Origin: JBCDCB01 sp039182735
Lineage (GTDB): Bacteria > Planctomycetota > Phycisphaerae > Phycisphaerales > UBA1924
Direction: 5' to 3'
Length of the DNA: 64,000 bases
Assembly: GCA_039182735.1 (NCBI GenBank)
Contig: JBCDCB010000004.1
Coordinates: 42,636 to 106,635, forward strand
Shown: positions 7,950 through 16,018 of the stretch, piece by piece
Layout of the letters: every line of letters begins with the position of its first letter
How positions within the stretch are numbered: position 1 is the stretch's first letter
Position numbers and translations under genes: made by a program
Notes under the pieces: generated by a model
What the model was told of the DNA's origin: nothing
What the model saw: only the letters and a program-made list of their open reading frames with translations
The model's database searches: none

Positions 7950-8165
7950 GCGCCGCATCCGAGCGTGCGCCCCTCCCTTCGGAGGTGATCCACCGAACCC
8001 ACACCGCGAGCGGCGTGGCGATGGCTCAAGAGCCGTGCCGTGCCGCGGCGATCTGTCTCCGGAGCGGGATCCTCGCTGTGCGCCGCAGCGCGAGAACCCA
8101 TGCCGCGCCTCACCGGTGCTCTCGCACCCGATCCGTCACGGTCGGCTCCCCGAAGGAGACAGGCC
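7950..8165 (-). ncRNA. Candidate structured RNA (unassigned), leader of the tRNA-Gln/glmU transcript
   Basis: Minus-strand RNA predicted to begin near 8162, directly after the -10 box at 8169-8174. CTGTCTCC (8162-8155) plus GGAGC (8149-8145) pair with GCTCC (8065-8061) plus GGAGACAG (8060-8053): 13 pairs with a 5-base bulge, enclosing 79 bases. Inside is GGTGC-GAGA-GCACC (8128-8115), a perfect hairpin with a GNRA tetraloop only on this strand, and CGCTG/CAGCG around a 7-base loop. Downstream CCTCC-GAAG-GGAGG (7985-7972) forms another hairpin. RNase P, tmRNA, SRP RNA and riboswitch hallmarks I know are absent. No coding pattern. The 3' end is a guess; it may run on into tRNA-Gln. Confidence 0.45.
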
Positions 8166-8168
8166 CGA

Positions 8169-8177
8169 AGTGTAGCA
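8169..8177 (-). promoter_or_regulatory. Extended -10 promoter of the structured RNA
   Basis: Minus strand reads TGC-TACACT, an extended -10 (TGnTAnnnT). Initiation about 7 bases on would fall at 8162, the first base of the long stem. No good -35 is seen at 16-18 bases. The 10-mer CTACACTTCG recurs exactly upstream of sucA. Confidence 0.45.
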
Positions 8178-8254
8178 GGCCCCGCTCGACAGACCAGCAT
8201 GACATGGGGCAAGTTCAAGCTCGATTCAACGACGATCGGTGTGTGGCGTACGCA

Positions 8255-8338
8255 GGGTCTGGAGTCTCGGGTTTGAGGTCTCATTCCGGATCGGCCATAC
8301 CCCGGACCCAGGACCCAAAGCCCCGTCCTCGACTCCCC
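8255..8338. repeat. Degenerate inverted repeat of GGGTCT / GGACCC units
   Basis: The left part has GGGTCTGGAGTCTCGGG and related steps; the right part has GGACCCAGGACCC steps. Together they form an imperfect inverted repeat between the SWIM-like gene end and the structured RNA promoter. The rest of 8178-8341 holds nothing I can assign. Confidence 0.3.
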
Positions 8339-8341
8339 GGC

Positions 8342-9577
8342 CTATGACTTCTTCTTCGCCCGCGCCTTCGCCTTCGGCAACCCAGGCTTCCCCGTCACCG
8401 CCTTGCCGCTCGCGTCGATCGGGACCAGCGGCTTCGGGAGCGCCCGCTCCGGCTCCGCGGGCGTCGGCTTCGCCTCGGCCACCGGTGCCGATACCTCCGA
8501 ATCATCCAGCAGCCCCTCGTCGATCGCCTCGTCACGCAGCGCGTGCTCGCTGATCACGTCGTAGCACGTCGCCAGCAGCCCCACCAGCGGAAACTTGCCC
8601 TCTACAAATGGACTCGGACCCAGCCGACGCAGCAGCGCGTGGCTCACCTCCGGCGGCGCCATCGGGGTCTCGACCTCATCGAGCTCGGGCCCCGCCTCCC
8701 AGAACGACCCGATCGTCTCTTCCAGCGGGCTCGCCGAGAGATCGATCTCCGGCATGCCCGGCACCGCGACAAGCCCCCCCCCGCTCGCGTTCGCCGATGC
8801 CGCCCGGCGATCGCGCAGGCGTTCGACCAGATCATCCGCCGGCAACCCGCGCAGGGTCAGCAGCATCAGCGGCTCGCGATCGATCATCTCCGCGATCAGC
8901 AGCGCCACGCAGCAGCAGTGCTCGCACCACGGGCCCGCGCCCTCGCCCGTCGCGTCGGACTCCAGATCCCCGTCGCCCATCGGCAACAGGCGCACGCCGT
9001 GCGTCTCGAAGACGCGCTCCAGCTCCGGCGGCAGCTCCCCGCTCAGGATGTTCGCCGTGTACAGCGCCGAATCTTCCATCTCCGCGAGCACCCGCTCCCA
9101 GACCTCGGGCGGGAAGGTCTCGAGCGAGATGGTCACCTCGTGCGCCTTGGGCCGGCGACCCTGCACCGTCGCGCGGATCGCGCCGGGCTGAACGTCCATC
9201 ACACGCGTCTGCCCGGAGCGAGCGAACTCGAACCCCTCTTTGATCGCTTCAGGAGACGCGACACGACCGATCGCCTGCAGCCAGCGCGCCGCGAGCGGGC
9301 CCAGTTCCATCGGCCACGCGCGCTGCTGCAGCTTGATGCCCCCGCGCACGCGACGCGGGCGCATCGGCAGCCGCTGCTCGTACTGCGGGCGTCCCTGCTC
9401 GGGCTCGCTCGATTCCGTCTTCGCCTCGTCCGGCGCGGGCTCCTCGCGGACCGGCTCGGGCTCCGAGAGAACCTCCGGTTCCGGTTCCGCCTGCTGCGCG
9501 CTTCGCTCGCTCGCCTGCTGCTGCAGACGCTGCAACCGCTCGACCGGAGACAGGTTCTCGAAGCTCGTGTCGCTCAC
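8342..9577 (-). CDS. SWIM-type zinc-finger-like protein, partner of SNF2 helicase
   Basis: 411 residues. A Cys/His cluster WCEHCCCVALLIAEM near residue 217 resembles the second half of a SWIM zinc finger (C-x-H-C followed by a hydrophobic helix); the first Cys pair is not evident, so the finger is degenerate. Flanking regions are acidic and low in complexity (residues 10-55) and Lys/Ala-rich at the C-terminus. The start overlaps the SNF2 gene stop by 4 bases (ATGA, 9574-9577), so the two are translated together. In other bacteria SWIM proteins sit beside SNF2/RapA-like helicases, which supports the call; the target is unknown. Confidence 0.6.
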   Translation of the reverse strand: MSDTSFENLSPVERLQRLQQQASERSAQQAEPEPEVLSEPEPVREEPAPDEAKTESSEPEQGRPQYEQRLPMRPRRVRGGIKLQQRAWPMELGPLAARWLQAIGRVASPEAIKEGFEFARSGQTRVMDVQPGAIRATVQGRRPKAHEVTISLETFPPEVWERVLAEMEDSALYTANILSGELPPELERVFETHGVRLLPMGDGDLESDATGEGAGPWCEHCCCVALLIAEMIDREPLMLLTLRGLPADDLVERLRDRRAASANASGGGLVAVPGMPEIDLSASPLEETIGSFWEAGPELDEVETPMAPPEVSHALLRRLGPSPFVEGKFPLVGLLATCYDVISEHALRDEAIDEGLLDDSEVSAPVAEAKPTPAEPERALPKPLVPIDASGKAVTGKPGLPKAKARAKKKS

Positions 9578-12500
9578 GCCTCATCCCCAAGCGCATCGGG
9601 ACGCAGCGAGAGCACCTCGCGCAGCTGCGTTGTGGACATCTCCGTCAGCCAATCCTCGCCCGAGCCGATCACGTCTTCGGCGAGCGCGATCTTGCTCTCG
9701 ATCATCGCGTCGATCCGCTCTTCGAGCGTGCCGCCCGCGATGAACTTGTGTACGTTCACCGTGCGCGTCTGCCCGATGCGGAAGGCGCGGTCGGTCGCCT
9801 GGTTCTCGACCGCCGGGTTCCACCAGCGATCGAAGTGGAAGACGTGGCTCGCCGCCGTCAGGTTCAAACCGACGCCGCCCGCCTTGAGCGACAGGATCAT
9901 GACCGGCGCCTTCTGATCCTCGGACTGGAAGCGGTCGATCATCTTCTGCCGCTGCCCCTGCGGCGTGCCGCCGTGCAGGAACAGCACCTCGCGATCGAGC
10001 GACTTGCGCAGCACCGAACCGAGCACGTCGCCCATCTTGCGGAACTGCGTAAAGACCAGAGCCTTCTCGCCCGAGGCGACCACCTCGTCGAGCAGTTCGA
10101 GCAGGCGCACACACTTGCCAGATCGCGGCGCCGCGACCGATTCGCCCTTCGCCGGCTCCGCGCCAACAAGGTGCGGGTGGTTGCAGATCTGCTTCAGTTT
10201 CGTGAGCGTCGCCAGCACCACGCCGCGCCGCTTGATGCCCTCGCTGCGATCGACCTGACCCAGCATGTCGCGCACCGTCGCCTCGTACAGCTCCGCCTGC
10301 TCCGCGCTCAGGCGGCAGTACTCCTTCGTCTCCACCTTCGGCGGCAGATCCGTGATCACCTTCGGATCCGTCTTCAACCGGCGCAAGATGAACGGACGCA
10401 CCAGCGCGCGCAGACGCTCACGCTTCGTCTTGTCGTGGTACCGCTCGATCGGCACGCTGAACGCCCGACGGAACTCGCCCAGCGTCCCGAGCAAGCCCGG
10501 GTTGCAGAAGTCGATGATCGACCACAGCTCGCTCAACCGGTTCTCGAGCGGCGTACCCGTCAACGCGATCCGACGCGGCGCCTCAAGCGAGCGGATCGCC
10601 TGGCTCTGCTTCGCCATCGGGTTCTTGATGTTCTGCGCTTCGTCCAGCACCACGCGGTGCCACGGCACCAACGCCAACTGATCCTTGTCGCGATTCGCCA
10701 GCGCGTACGTCGTCACGATCAGATCGTGCGCGAGCGATTCCTTCACGATGTCATCACCCTGCGGGCGATCCAGCCCGTGATGCACCAGCACCTTCAGATC
10801 CGGCGTAAACCGCTCCGCCTCGCGCTTCCAGTTCTGCACGATCGACATCGGAACCACCAGCAGCGTCGGCCCGATGAAAATCTCTGGTCCGCCGCCCGCG
10901 TTCTGCGCCTTGGCCAGCTCACGCTCATGCGCGAGCATCGCGAGCAGTTGGATCGTCTTGCCCAGACCCATGTCGTCCGCGAGGCACGAGCCGAGACCGA
11001 GACGATCGAGGAACGACAGCCACGACAGCCCCTTTACCTGGTACGGACGCAGATCGCCGATGAACCCCTTGGGCTCTTCGAGCATCGGCATCGTCGCGGT
11101 CTCGGCGTTGGGATCGAGCAGCCCCGCGATCCAGCCTTCCGCGTCCACCCCGAGGATCGGCAGGCCCGTCTGCCGCAGGTCCGCGCCGAACGCCAGCCGC
11201 ATCGCCGCGCCCACGCTGATCTCGCCGCCCGGGTTGTCACGCAGGAACGCGATCGCCGCGTCGAGGTCTTCCGGGCGCACTTCGACCCAGCGCCCGCGGA
11301 TGCGCACCAGCGGCGTGCGCTCCGCCGCAAGCTTCTCGAACTCTTCCAGCGACAGCGGCGTCTCGCCGACCGCCAGGCTCCACTCGTACGACACCAGCGA
11401 TTCGAGCCCGAGGTGCGACACGCTCGAAGACGACGGCGCGCCCGTCGCACCGAACCGCTCCCCCATCGCCTCGTTCGGCGCGAGCTTGAGCCGAGCGCCC
11501 AGCCTTGCGTCCGGCGTGTCCCACCACTCCGGTGCGCTCACCAGCACGCCCTGCTCTTCCAGCAGCGACTTCACCTCGCGCAGGAATGTGTACGCCTCTT
11601 TCGTGTTCAGCGCCAGCGCCACCGGCTCCGAATCGTTCAGCGCGTCCTTCAGCTTCGGATACACCCGCGCCGCACGGCCCAGCTCACCACGCAGCAACTC
11701 GTTGGGCTGCTCGATGCGCACGCCCTCGACCGTGAGCGACTCCGCCGCGAGCGACCAGATGTCTTCTGCGTCGAGCACGACGTTCTCGTCCGAGACCGCG
11801 CGCAGGTGGAACGACAGCTCCCACAGCACGTCGCCCGCCGGGTCTTCGCTCAGCCCCGCCATCGGATCGTTGAGCGACAAACCCAGCCGCCACTCGGCGC
11901 TCTGGCCGCGTTCTTCGAGCAGCCCGATCCACCGGCTCACCGTGCGCGGCAGCTCCGAACGCCGTGGGCTCGGCTCCGCCACCAACCGCTTGCCCGCGAG
12001 CAGCCCGCCCAGCCAACGCACCTGCGCATCGCCCGACGGGTCGCGTCCCTCGATCGCGTCCGACATCGATTCATCTTCGAGCGCGATCCGTGCGCGCGCA
12101 TCGACCACGCCCGTCAGGAACGCGCGCAGCACGCTCCACGGGTCGTGCTCGTTCGCGTCCGCCGCCGCCCGCGCGCTCGCCGGCATCGCCCGCAGCAGCA
12201 TCCGCACGCGCTCCGCGCTCATCTCGTCGGCGAGCCACGGGTGCCAGCTCGCCTCGATCTCGCCCGTTCGCTGCGAGCCGGCCAGCGGCACGAACTGCTG
12301 ACGCGCCAGCAGCGAGCGAGCCAGCCGCGCCGCCACGGTGTAGAACCGAAGATCGTCCGCCGGCGACCACTCCCCCGCGCCCTCGTCCGCCTCCGCGAAC
12401 GACGCTTCCAGCCCCGCCGCCTCGACCCGCTCGAGCACGCGCGGCGCGTGTTCCGCACCGAACGCCAGCGTCGGGACGCTCCACGCCGCCAGCGTCGGGG

Positions 12501-12786
12501 TCGCCTCGTTTTCGTCGTCGATCATCGATGCGCCATGACCCAGCGCGTGCGCGAGCGCCGGGCTCGGCGCGGGCACCCCGCTCAGCGAGGGCAATCGCAG
12601 CGTGCGTTCGCTCGCCTCGCCCAGCTTCGACAGGCCCGCGTGCACACCCTCAAACAGCGCCGACAGCTCCGCCACGCTCAGCGCGCTCGGGTGCGCATCG
12701 CCACCCTCGGCGGGGCTCGACGCCGCAGACTCGCCCCACAGGTGCAGGCGATCCTCGCTCCAGACTGCGTGAACGATCCGTGTCAC
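9574..12786 (-). CDS. SNF2/HepA-family DNA-dependent ATPase (helicase-like)
   Basis: 1070 residues. C-terminal half carries all SNF2 motifs in order: DDMGLGKTIQLLAML (I, near residue 602), DEAQNIKN (II, near 715), LTGTPLENRLSELWSI (III), and the RecA2 motifs FLHGGTPQGQR, SLKAGGVGLNLTAA and DRAFRIGQTR (VI, near 998). The N-terminal 500 residues are a poorly conserved region typical of bacterial SNF2 proteins paired with SWIM partners. Such enzymes translocate on duplex DNA and remodel bound protein or RNA polymerase. The start is GTG at 12786 without a strong Shine-Dalgarno, 44 bases after tRNA-Lys. Coupled to the SWIM-like gene. Confidence 0.92.
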   Translation of the reverse strand: MTRIVHAVWSEDRLHLWGESAASSPAEGGDAHPSALSVAELSALFEGVHAGLSKLGEASERTLRLPSLSGVPAPSPALAHALGHGASMIDDENEATPTLAAWSVPTLAFGAEHAPRVLERVEAAGLEASFAEADEGAGEWSPADDLRFYTVAARLARSLLARQQFVPLAGSQRTGEIEASWHPWLADEMSAERVRMLLRAMPASARAAADANEHDPWSVLRAFLTGVVDARARIALEDESMSDAIEGRDPSGDAQVRWLGGLLAGKRLVAEPSPRRSELPRTVSRWIGLLEERGQSAEWRLGLSLNDPMAGLSEDPAGDVLWELSFHLRAVSDENVVLDAEDIWSLAAESLTVEGVRIEQPNELLRGELGRAARVYPKLKDALNDSEPVALALNTKEAYTFLREVKSLLEEQGVLVSAPEWWDTPDARLGARLKLAPNEAMGERFGATGAPSSSSVSHLGLESLVSYEWSLAVGETPLSLEEFEKLAAERTPLVRIRGRWVEVRPEDLDAAIAFLRDNPGGEISVGAAMRLAFGADLRQTGLPILGVDAEGWIAGLLDPNAETATMPMLEEPKGFIGDLRPYQVKGLSWLSFLDRLGLGSCLADDMGLGKTIQLLAMLAHERELAKAQNAGGGPEIFIGPTLLVVPMSIVQNWKREAERFTPDLKVLVHHGLDRPQGDDIVKESLAHDLIVTTYALANRDKDQLALVPWHRVVLDEAQNIKNPMAKQSQAIRSLEAPRRIALTGTPLENRLSELWSIIDFCNPGLLGTLGEFRRAFSVPIERYHDKTKRERLRALVRPFILRRLKTDPKVITDLPPKVETKEYCRLSAEQAELYEATVRDMLGQVDRSEGIKRRGVVLATLTKLKQICNHPHLVGAEPAKGESVAAPRSGKCVRLLELLDEVVASGEKALVFTQFRKMGDVLGSVLRKSLDREVLFLHGGTPQGQRQKMIDRFQSEDQKAPVMILSLKAGGVGLNLTAASHVFHFDRWWNPAVENQATDRAFRIGQTRTVNVHKFIAGGTLEERIDAMIESKIALAEDVIGSGEDWLTEMSTTQLREVLSLRPDALGDEA

Positions 12787-12829
12787 CCGTGCTCGTGCTT
12801 CCTCAACAACGCCTCTCTCGAACCACCAA

Positions 12830-12902
12830 TAGGGGCGCAGGGACTCGAACCCTGGACAAATGGCTTAAAAGGCCACTGCTCTACCAACTGAGCTACACCC
12901 CC
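12830..12902 (-). tRNA. tRNA-Lys (anticodon UUU)
   Basis: 73 bases. Acceptor GGGGGTG with CGCCCCT (first pair G-T), discriminator A; D arm GCTC AGTTGGTA GAGC; anticodon stem GTGGC/GCCAT with loop CTTTTAA; T arm CAGGG TTCGAGT CCCTG. CCA not encoded. Confidence 0.96.
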
Positions 12903-12934
12903 AACGCATTCGCGCACGTTGCGGCGCAGGGGAG

Positions 12935-12940
12935 AGTCTA
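12935..12940 (-). promoter_or_regulatory. -10 box for tRNA-Lys
   Basis: TAGACT on the minus strand; initiation about 7 bases on, near 12928, gives a 25-base 5' leader before the tRNA. No matching -35 seen. Confidence 0.35.
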
Positions 12941-13003
12941 GGCGATTCGCCCGACCCCCTCCGCTGGCGGATTCCCCACCCATCCGCGAGACTTCACACG
13001 ACC

Positions 13004-13582
13004 ATGACATTCAACCCCCTCGACGCCATCCAACGCATCGACGGCAGCGCCCGAACCATCGATGCGCTCCGCGAACTCGCCGGCGACATCGCCGACACCG
13101 CCAACCTCCTCGCCGAGGCGCTCACCGCCGAGCCCGCGCGCACGCTCTACACCTGTGGCAACGGGGGCTCCGCCGCCGAGGCGCTCCACCTCGCCGAAGA
13201 ACTCACCGGGCGCTACCGCGCCGACCGGCGCGCCCTCCCCGCCGTCTGCCTCAACAGCGACCCCACCGCGCTCACCTGCATCGCCAACGACTTCGGCTTC
13301 GACGCCGTCTTCGCCCGCCAGCTCGAAGCCCTCGCCCGCCCCAACGACCTGCTCTGCGTCTTCTCCACCAGCGGCAAGTCCCCCAACATCCTCCGCGCTC
13401 TCGAAGCCGCAGCCGCCCGCGACGTGCGCACGATCGCGCTGCTCGGCAAGGGCGGCGGGCCCGCGCTCGACCTCGCGCAGCACGCGATCGTCGTGCCGAG
13501 CGACGACGGCGCGCACATCCAGGAAGCGCACCAGGTCATCCTGCACATCTTCCTCGAAGCCGTCGAAGCGACACTCGTGTGA
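13004..13582 (+). CDS. gmhA: Phosphoheptose isomerase (SIS domain)
   Basis: 192 residues. Converts sedoheptulose 7-phosphate to heptose 7-phosphate, first step of ADP-heptose synthesis for the lipopolysaccharide core. Seen: CGNGGSAAEALHLAEEL near residue 47, the NSDPTALTCIANDFGFD segment, FSTSGKSPNI near residue 122 (phosphate loop) and the C-terminal DDGAHIQEAHQVILH carrying active-site Glu and His. Length matches the family. ATG at 13004. Its stop overlaps the aat start by 4 bases (GTGA). Confidence 0.92.
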   Translation: MTFNPLDAIQRIDGSARTIDALRELAGDIADTANLLAEALTAEPARTLYTCGNGGSAAEALHLAEELTGRYRADRRALPAVCLNSDPTALTCIANDFGFDAVFARQLEALARPNDLLCVFSTSGKSPNILRALEAAAARDVRTIALLGKGGGPALDLAQHAIVVPSDDGAHIQEAHQVILHIFLEAVEATLV

Positions 13583-14277
13583 CTTCACAGCCCGACTGGT
13601 CCGTCGAGCTCCACATCTCGGCCTACCGCGCGGGCTACTTCCCGATGGCAGACGAACGCGCCGGCGACGTCGGCTGGTACAACCCCGACCCGCGCGCGAT
13701 CCTCCCGCTCCGCGAAGCCGATGGCCTCCACGTGCCGCGCACGATCGAGCGACGCATCCGCCAGCAACGCTTCGAACTCACCAGCGATACCGCTTTCGCC
13801 GAGGTCGTCGCCCAGTGCGCACGCCCACGCTTCCCCGGCGACGGGCGCTGGATCGATCCCACCATGACCCGCTGGTACCGCGAGCTCCACGACGCCGGCA
13901 TCACCCACAGCCTCGAAGCCTGGCGCACCGACCCGGCCACCAACGAACGCGCCCTCGTCGGCGGGATCTTCGGGCTCGCCATCGGACGCGCCTTCTTCGC
14001 CGAGTCCATGTTCCACACACCGAGGCCCCGTCGCCCGGACGGCACGCGCGATCCACTCGACGGCACCGACGCCTCCGCCGTCTGCCTCGTCACCCTCGCA
14101 CGCCACCTCCATGCCTGCGGCTTCTCACTCCTCGACGTCCAACTCGCCAACGAGCACACCAACCGCTTCGGCGTCACCGAAGTTTCCCGCGCCGACTTCC
14201 TCCCCCTCGTCGCCCACGCCACCGACGCCCCGCCCGCCTGGCGACCGATTCCCGCTCCCGCTCCTTCACCCTCCTAG
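13579..14277 (+). CDS. aat: Leucyl/phenylalanyl-tRNA--protein transferase
   Basis: 232 residues. Transfers Leu or Phe from tRNA to the N-terminus of proteins bearing Arg or Lys, feeding the N-degron pathway. Family motifs: YFPM near residue 20, WYNPDPRAILPL, GRWIDPTM, THSLEAW, VGGIFGLAIGRAFFAESMF and LDVQLANEHTNRFG. The GTG start at 13579 overlaps the gmhA stop, giving the family's usual length; an upstream ATG in this frame would run through all of gmhA. The TAG stop codon is the first three bases of a palindromic repeat (14275-14304). Confidence 0.95.
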   Translation: MTSQPDWSVELHISAYRAGYFPMADERAGDVGWYNPDPRAILPLREADGLHVPRTIERRIRQQRFELTSDTAFAEVVAQCARPRFPGDGRWIDPTMTRWYRELHDAGITHSLEAWRTDPATNERALVGGIFGLAIGRAFFAESMFHTPRPRRPDGTRDPLDGTDASAVCLVTLARHLHACGFSLLDVQLANEHTNRFGVTEVSRADFLPLVAHATDAPPAWRPIPAPAPSPS

Positions 14278-14304
14278 TGGGACGGGCATCTTGCCCGTCT
14301 CCTC
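14275..14304 (+). repeat. Palindromic repeat, copy 1
   Basis: TAGTGGGACGGGCATCTTG followed by CCCGTCTCCTC. GACGGGC and GCCCGTC form a 7-pair stem around ATCTT. Other copies at 16463, 16510, 49469 and 52033. Confidence 0.8.
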
Positions 14305-14305
14305 C

Positions 14306-14333
14306 TCGACCTCTCCCGTCTGCGCACTACAGT
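14306..14333 (+). promoter_or_regulatory. Candidate promoter of ychF
   Basis: TCGACC (14306-14311), 16-base spacer, TACAGT (14328-14333); start codon at 14358 preceded by GGAGGA. Confidence 0.4.
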
Positions 14334-14357
14334 CCCCGCTCACTGGAGGACCGCACT

Positions 14358-15473
14358 ATGGACGCCGGCATCGTCGGGCTCCCCAACGTCGGGAAGTCAA
14401 CGCTCTTCAACGCTCTCACCGCCGCCGGCGCCCACGCCGCGAACTATCCCTTCGCGACGATCGAGCCCAACGTCGGCATCGTCACCGTGCCCGACCCGCG
14501 CCTCTCGACCATCTCCGGCATCATCACCACGCAGAAGGTCATCCCCGCGAGCCTGCGACTCGTGGACATCGCCGGGCTCGTCAAGGGCGCGTCGAAGGGC
14601 GAGGGCATGGGCAACGCCTTCCTCGCCAACATCCGCGAGGTAGACGCCATCTGCCACGTCGTCCGCTGCTTCGAGAAGGCCCCGGGCGGCGAGGACATCA
14701 CCCACGTCTCCGGCAAGGTCGATCCACTCGACGACATCGAAACCATCGACACCGAGCTCATCCTCGCCGACCTGCAGACCGTCGAATCCGCGCTGCCAAA
14801 GGCCGAACGCGCCGCGCGTGCGCGCGACGCCGAGGCCATCGCGCGCCTCGAACTGCTCAAGAAACTCCAGCCCGGGCTCGAAGAGGGTTTGCCGGTGCGA
14901 CGCATCCTGCCGCTCGACGAGATCACCGACACCGAGACGCGCAAGGCGCTCAAGTCGCTCGGCTTCATGACCGCCAAGCGCGTGCTCTACATCGCCAACG
15001 TCAGCGACGACGACCCCACGGGTGAGGGCCCGCTCGCGCAGTCCGTCCGCGAGCGCGCCGCCAGCGAGGGCATGGAGATGGTGCCCGTGTGCGCGCGGAT
15101 CGAGTCGGAACTCGCCGAGCTCGAAGCGGACGAACAGATGGAAATGCTGCAGGACCTCGGGCTCGAGGAGCCGGCGCTGCACAGCGTCGCGCGCGCGATC
15201 TACAACCTGTTGCACCTGCAGTCGTACTACACCGCGGGACCCAAAGAGGTGCGCGCGTGGACCGTGCGCGCGGGCTCGACCGCTCCGCAAGCCGCCGGCG
15301 TGATCCACACTGATTTCCAGCGCGGCTTCATCCGCGCCGAGGTCTACCAAGTCAACGACCTCGTCGAACTCAAGAGCGAGAAGGCGATCCGCGAAGCCGG
15401 CAAGATGCGTGTCGAGGGCAAGGACTACGTCATGCAGGACGGCGACGTCTGCCACTTCCTGTTCAACGTGTGA
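14358..15473 (+). CDS. ychF: Redox-regulated ATPase YchF (Obg-like)
   Basis: 371 residues. Universal TRAFAC-class P-loop protein that binds ATP and associates with ribosomes. G1 GLPNVGKSTLF at residues 6-16, switch region NYPFATIEPN, G3 LVDIAGLVKGASKGEG, a coiled-coil insertion around residues 130-200, and the C-terminal TGS domain with FIRAEVY and the final VCHFLFNV. ATG at 14358 follows GGAGGA at 7-8 bases. It is a separate unit from gmhA-aat, set off by a palindromic repeat and a promoter-like sequence. The last 49 bases overlap the 3' end of a convergent membrane-protein gene. Confidence 0.96.
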   Translation: MDAGIVGLPNVGKSTLFNALTAAGAHAANYPFATIEPNVGIVTVPDPRLSTISGIITTQKVIPASLRLVDIAGLVKGASKGEGMGNAFLANIREVDAICHVVRCFEKAPGGEDITHVSGKVDPLDDIETIDTELILADLQTVESALPKAERAARARDAEAIARLELLKKLQPGLEEGLPVRRILPLDEITDTETRKALKSLGFMTAKRVLYIANVSDDDPTGEGPLAQSVRERAASEGMEMVPVCARIESELAELEADEQMEMLQDLGLEEPALHSVARAIYNLLHLQSYYTAGPKEVRAWTVRAGSTAPQAAGVIHTDFQRGFIRAEVYQVNDLVELKSEKAIREAGKMRVEGKDYVMQDGDVCHFLFNV

Positions 15474-16018
15474 GACTCGATGCCGAGTGCACGCGCCGCC
15501 TCATCGAGTTGTGCGCGTGAGGCACCGAATAGCCCGCACTTCCACCCCACCGCTTTGAACCTGCGCCGCAAGGCAACGCTGATCCCAAACAGAACCGCGT
15601 TGTCGAGAACGGGCACAATCGAGAGCACTCCGAGCGGAACGCTCAACAGCGGATGGGAGCCCATCTTGCGAAGCAAGAGAATCGGCATCGTGTACCGCAT
15701 GGCGATCACGAGCGTGAGCCCCAGCGCCAAGGGCAAGTACACGAGGACGATCACGTACCACGGCCAGTTGACGTCAAGAGGCGTCGTGTACAAGAAGAAG
15801 GCGGTCAAGAGGATCGAGTAATTCCACCCGCCGGCGACGATCCAAGCGATGAGCCAGGCGTTGAAGAGTCGATAGCTCCGCCCGAGCGCGACGTCTCGCG
15901 GCGTCACCGGCCTCGTAGCCCGCGGACGAGTCTTCACAAACGTATTGTAATCCAGATCGCCATGAGGTCCACACCCGTGTTCAGAGCTCGCACTCCGCGG
16001 AGACTCAGCGCTGCCCAT
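15425..16018 (-). CDS. Multi-pass membrane protein, related to its neighbour
   Basis: 197 residues, no named family. Three to four hydrophobic segments at about residues 52-80, 85-115 and 125-150, then a basic tail. The segment from the last helix (VPVLDNAVLFGISVALRRRF ending GLFGA) has the same layout as FLPLINLLVF to GLLGA in the next gene upstream, so the two look like diverged tandem duplicates. The ATG at 16018 overlaps that gene's end by 14 bases; a GTG at 15937 is an alternative. The 3' end overlaps ychF tail to tail. Confidence 0.6.
   Translation of the reverse strand: MGSAESPRSASSEHGCGPHGDLDYNTFVKTRPRATRPVTPRDVALGRSYRLFNAWLIAWIVAGGWNYSILLTAFFLYTTPLDVNWPWYVIVLVYLPLALGLTLVIAMRYTMPILLLRKMGSHPLLSVPLGVLSIVPVLDNAVLFGISVALRRRFKAVGWKCGLFGASRAQLDEAARALGIESHTLNRKWQTSPSCMT

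Noticed and set aside
7891..8177. RNase P RNA, tmRNA, SRP RNA or a known riboswitch
   Set aside because: GAGGAAAGTC, tRNA-like ends, GGAAGGAAGCA and the riboswitch cores I know are all absent on both strands.
7985..8347. Plus-strand frame after a perfect GGAGGTGATCC Shine-Dalgarno-like sequence
   Set aside because: No start codon at a suitable distance, no conserved motif, arginine-rich composition; the minus-strand RNA explains the sequence better.
8342..12786. Phage-defence system (DISARM-like) built on the SNF2 helicase
   Set aside because: No methyltransferase, phospholipase D or DUF1998 gene nearby; only the SWIM-like partner.
9748..12891. 1047-codon plus-strand frame opposite the SNF2 gene
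   Set aside because: Antisense shadow of a well-supported gene; Arg/Leu/His-rich with no domain. The same holds for 31854-34103, 37313-39532 and 50303-53431.
12783..13010. Minus-strand open frame reading VAQLVEQ and GSSPCAP
   Set aside because: It is tRNA-Lys translated; the peptide is a known artefact of tRNA genes.
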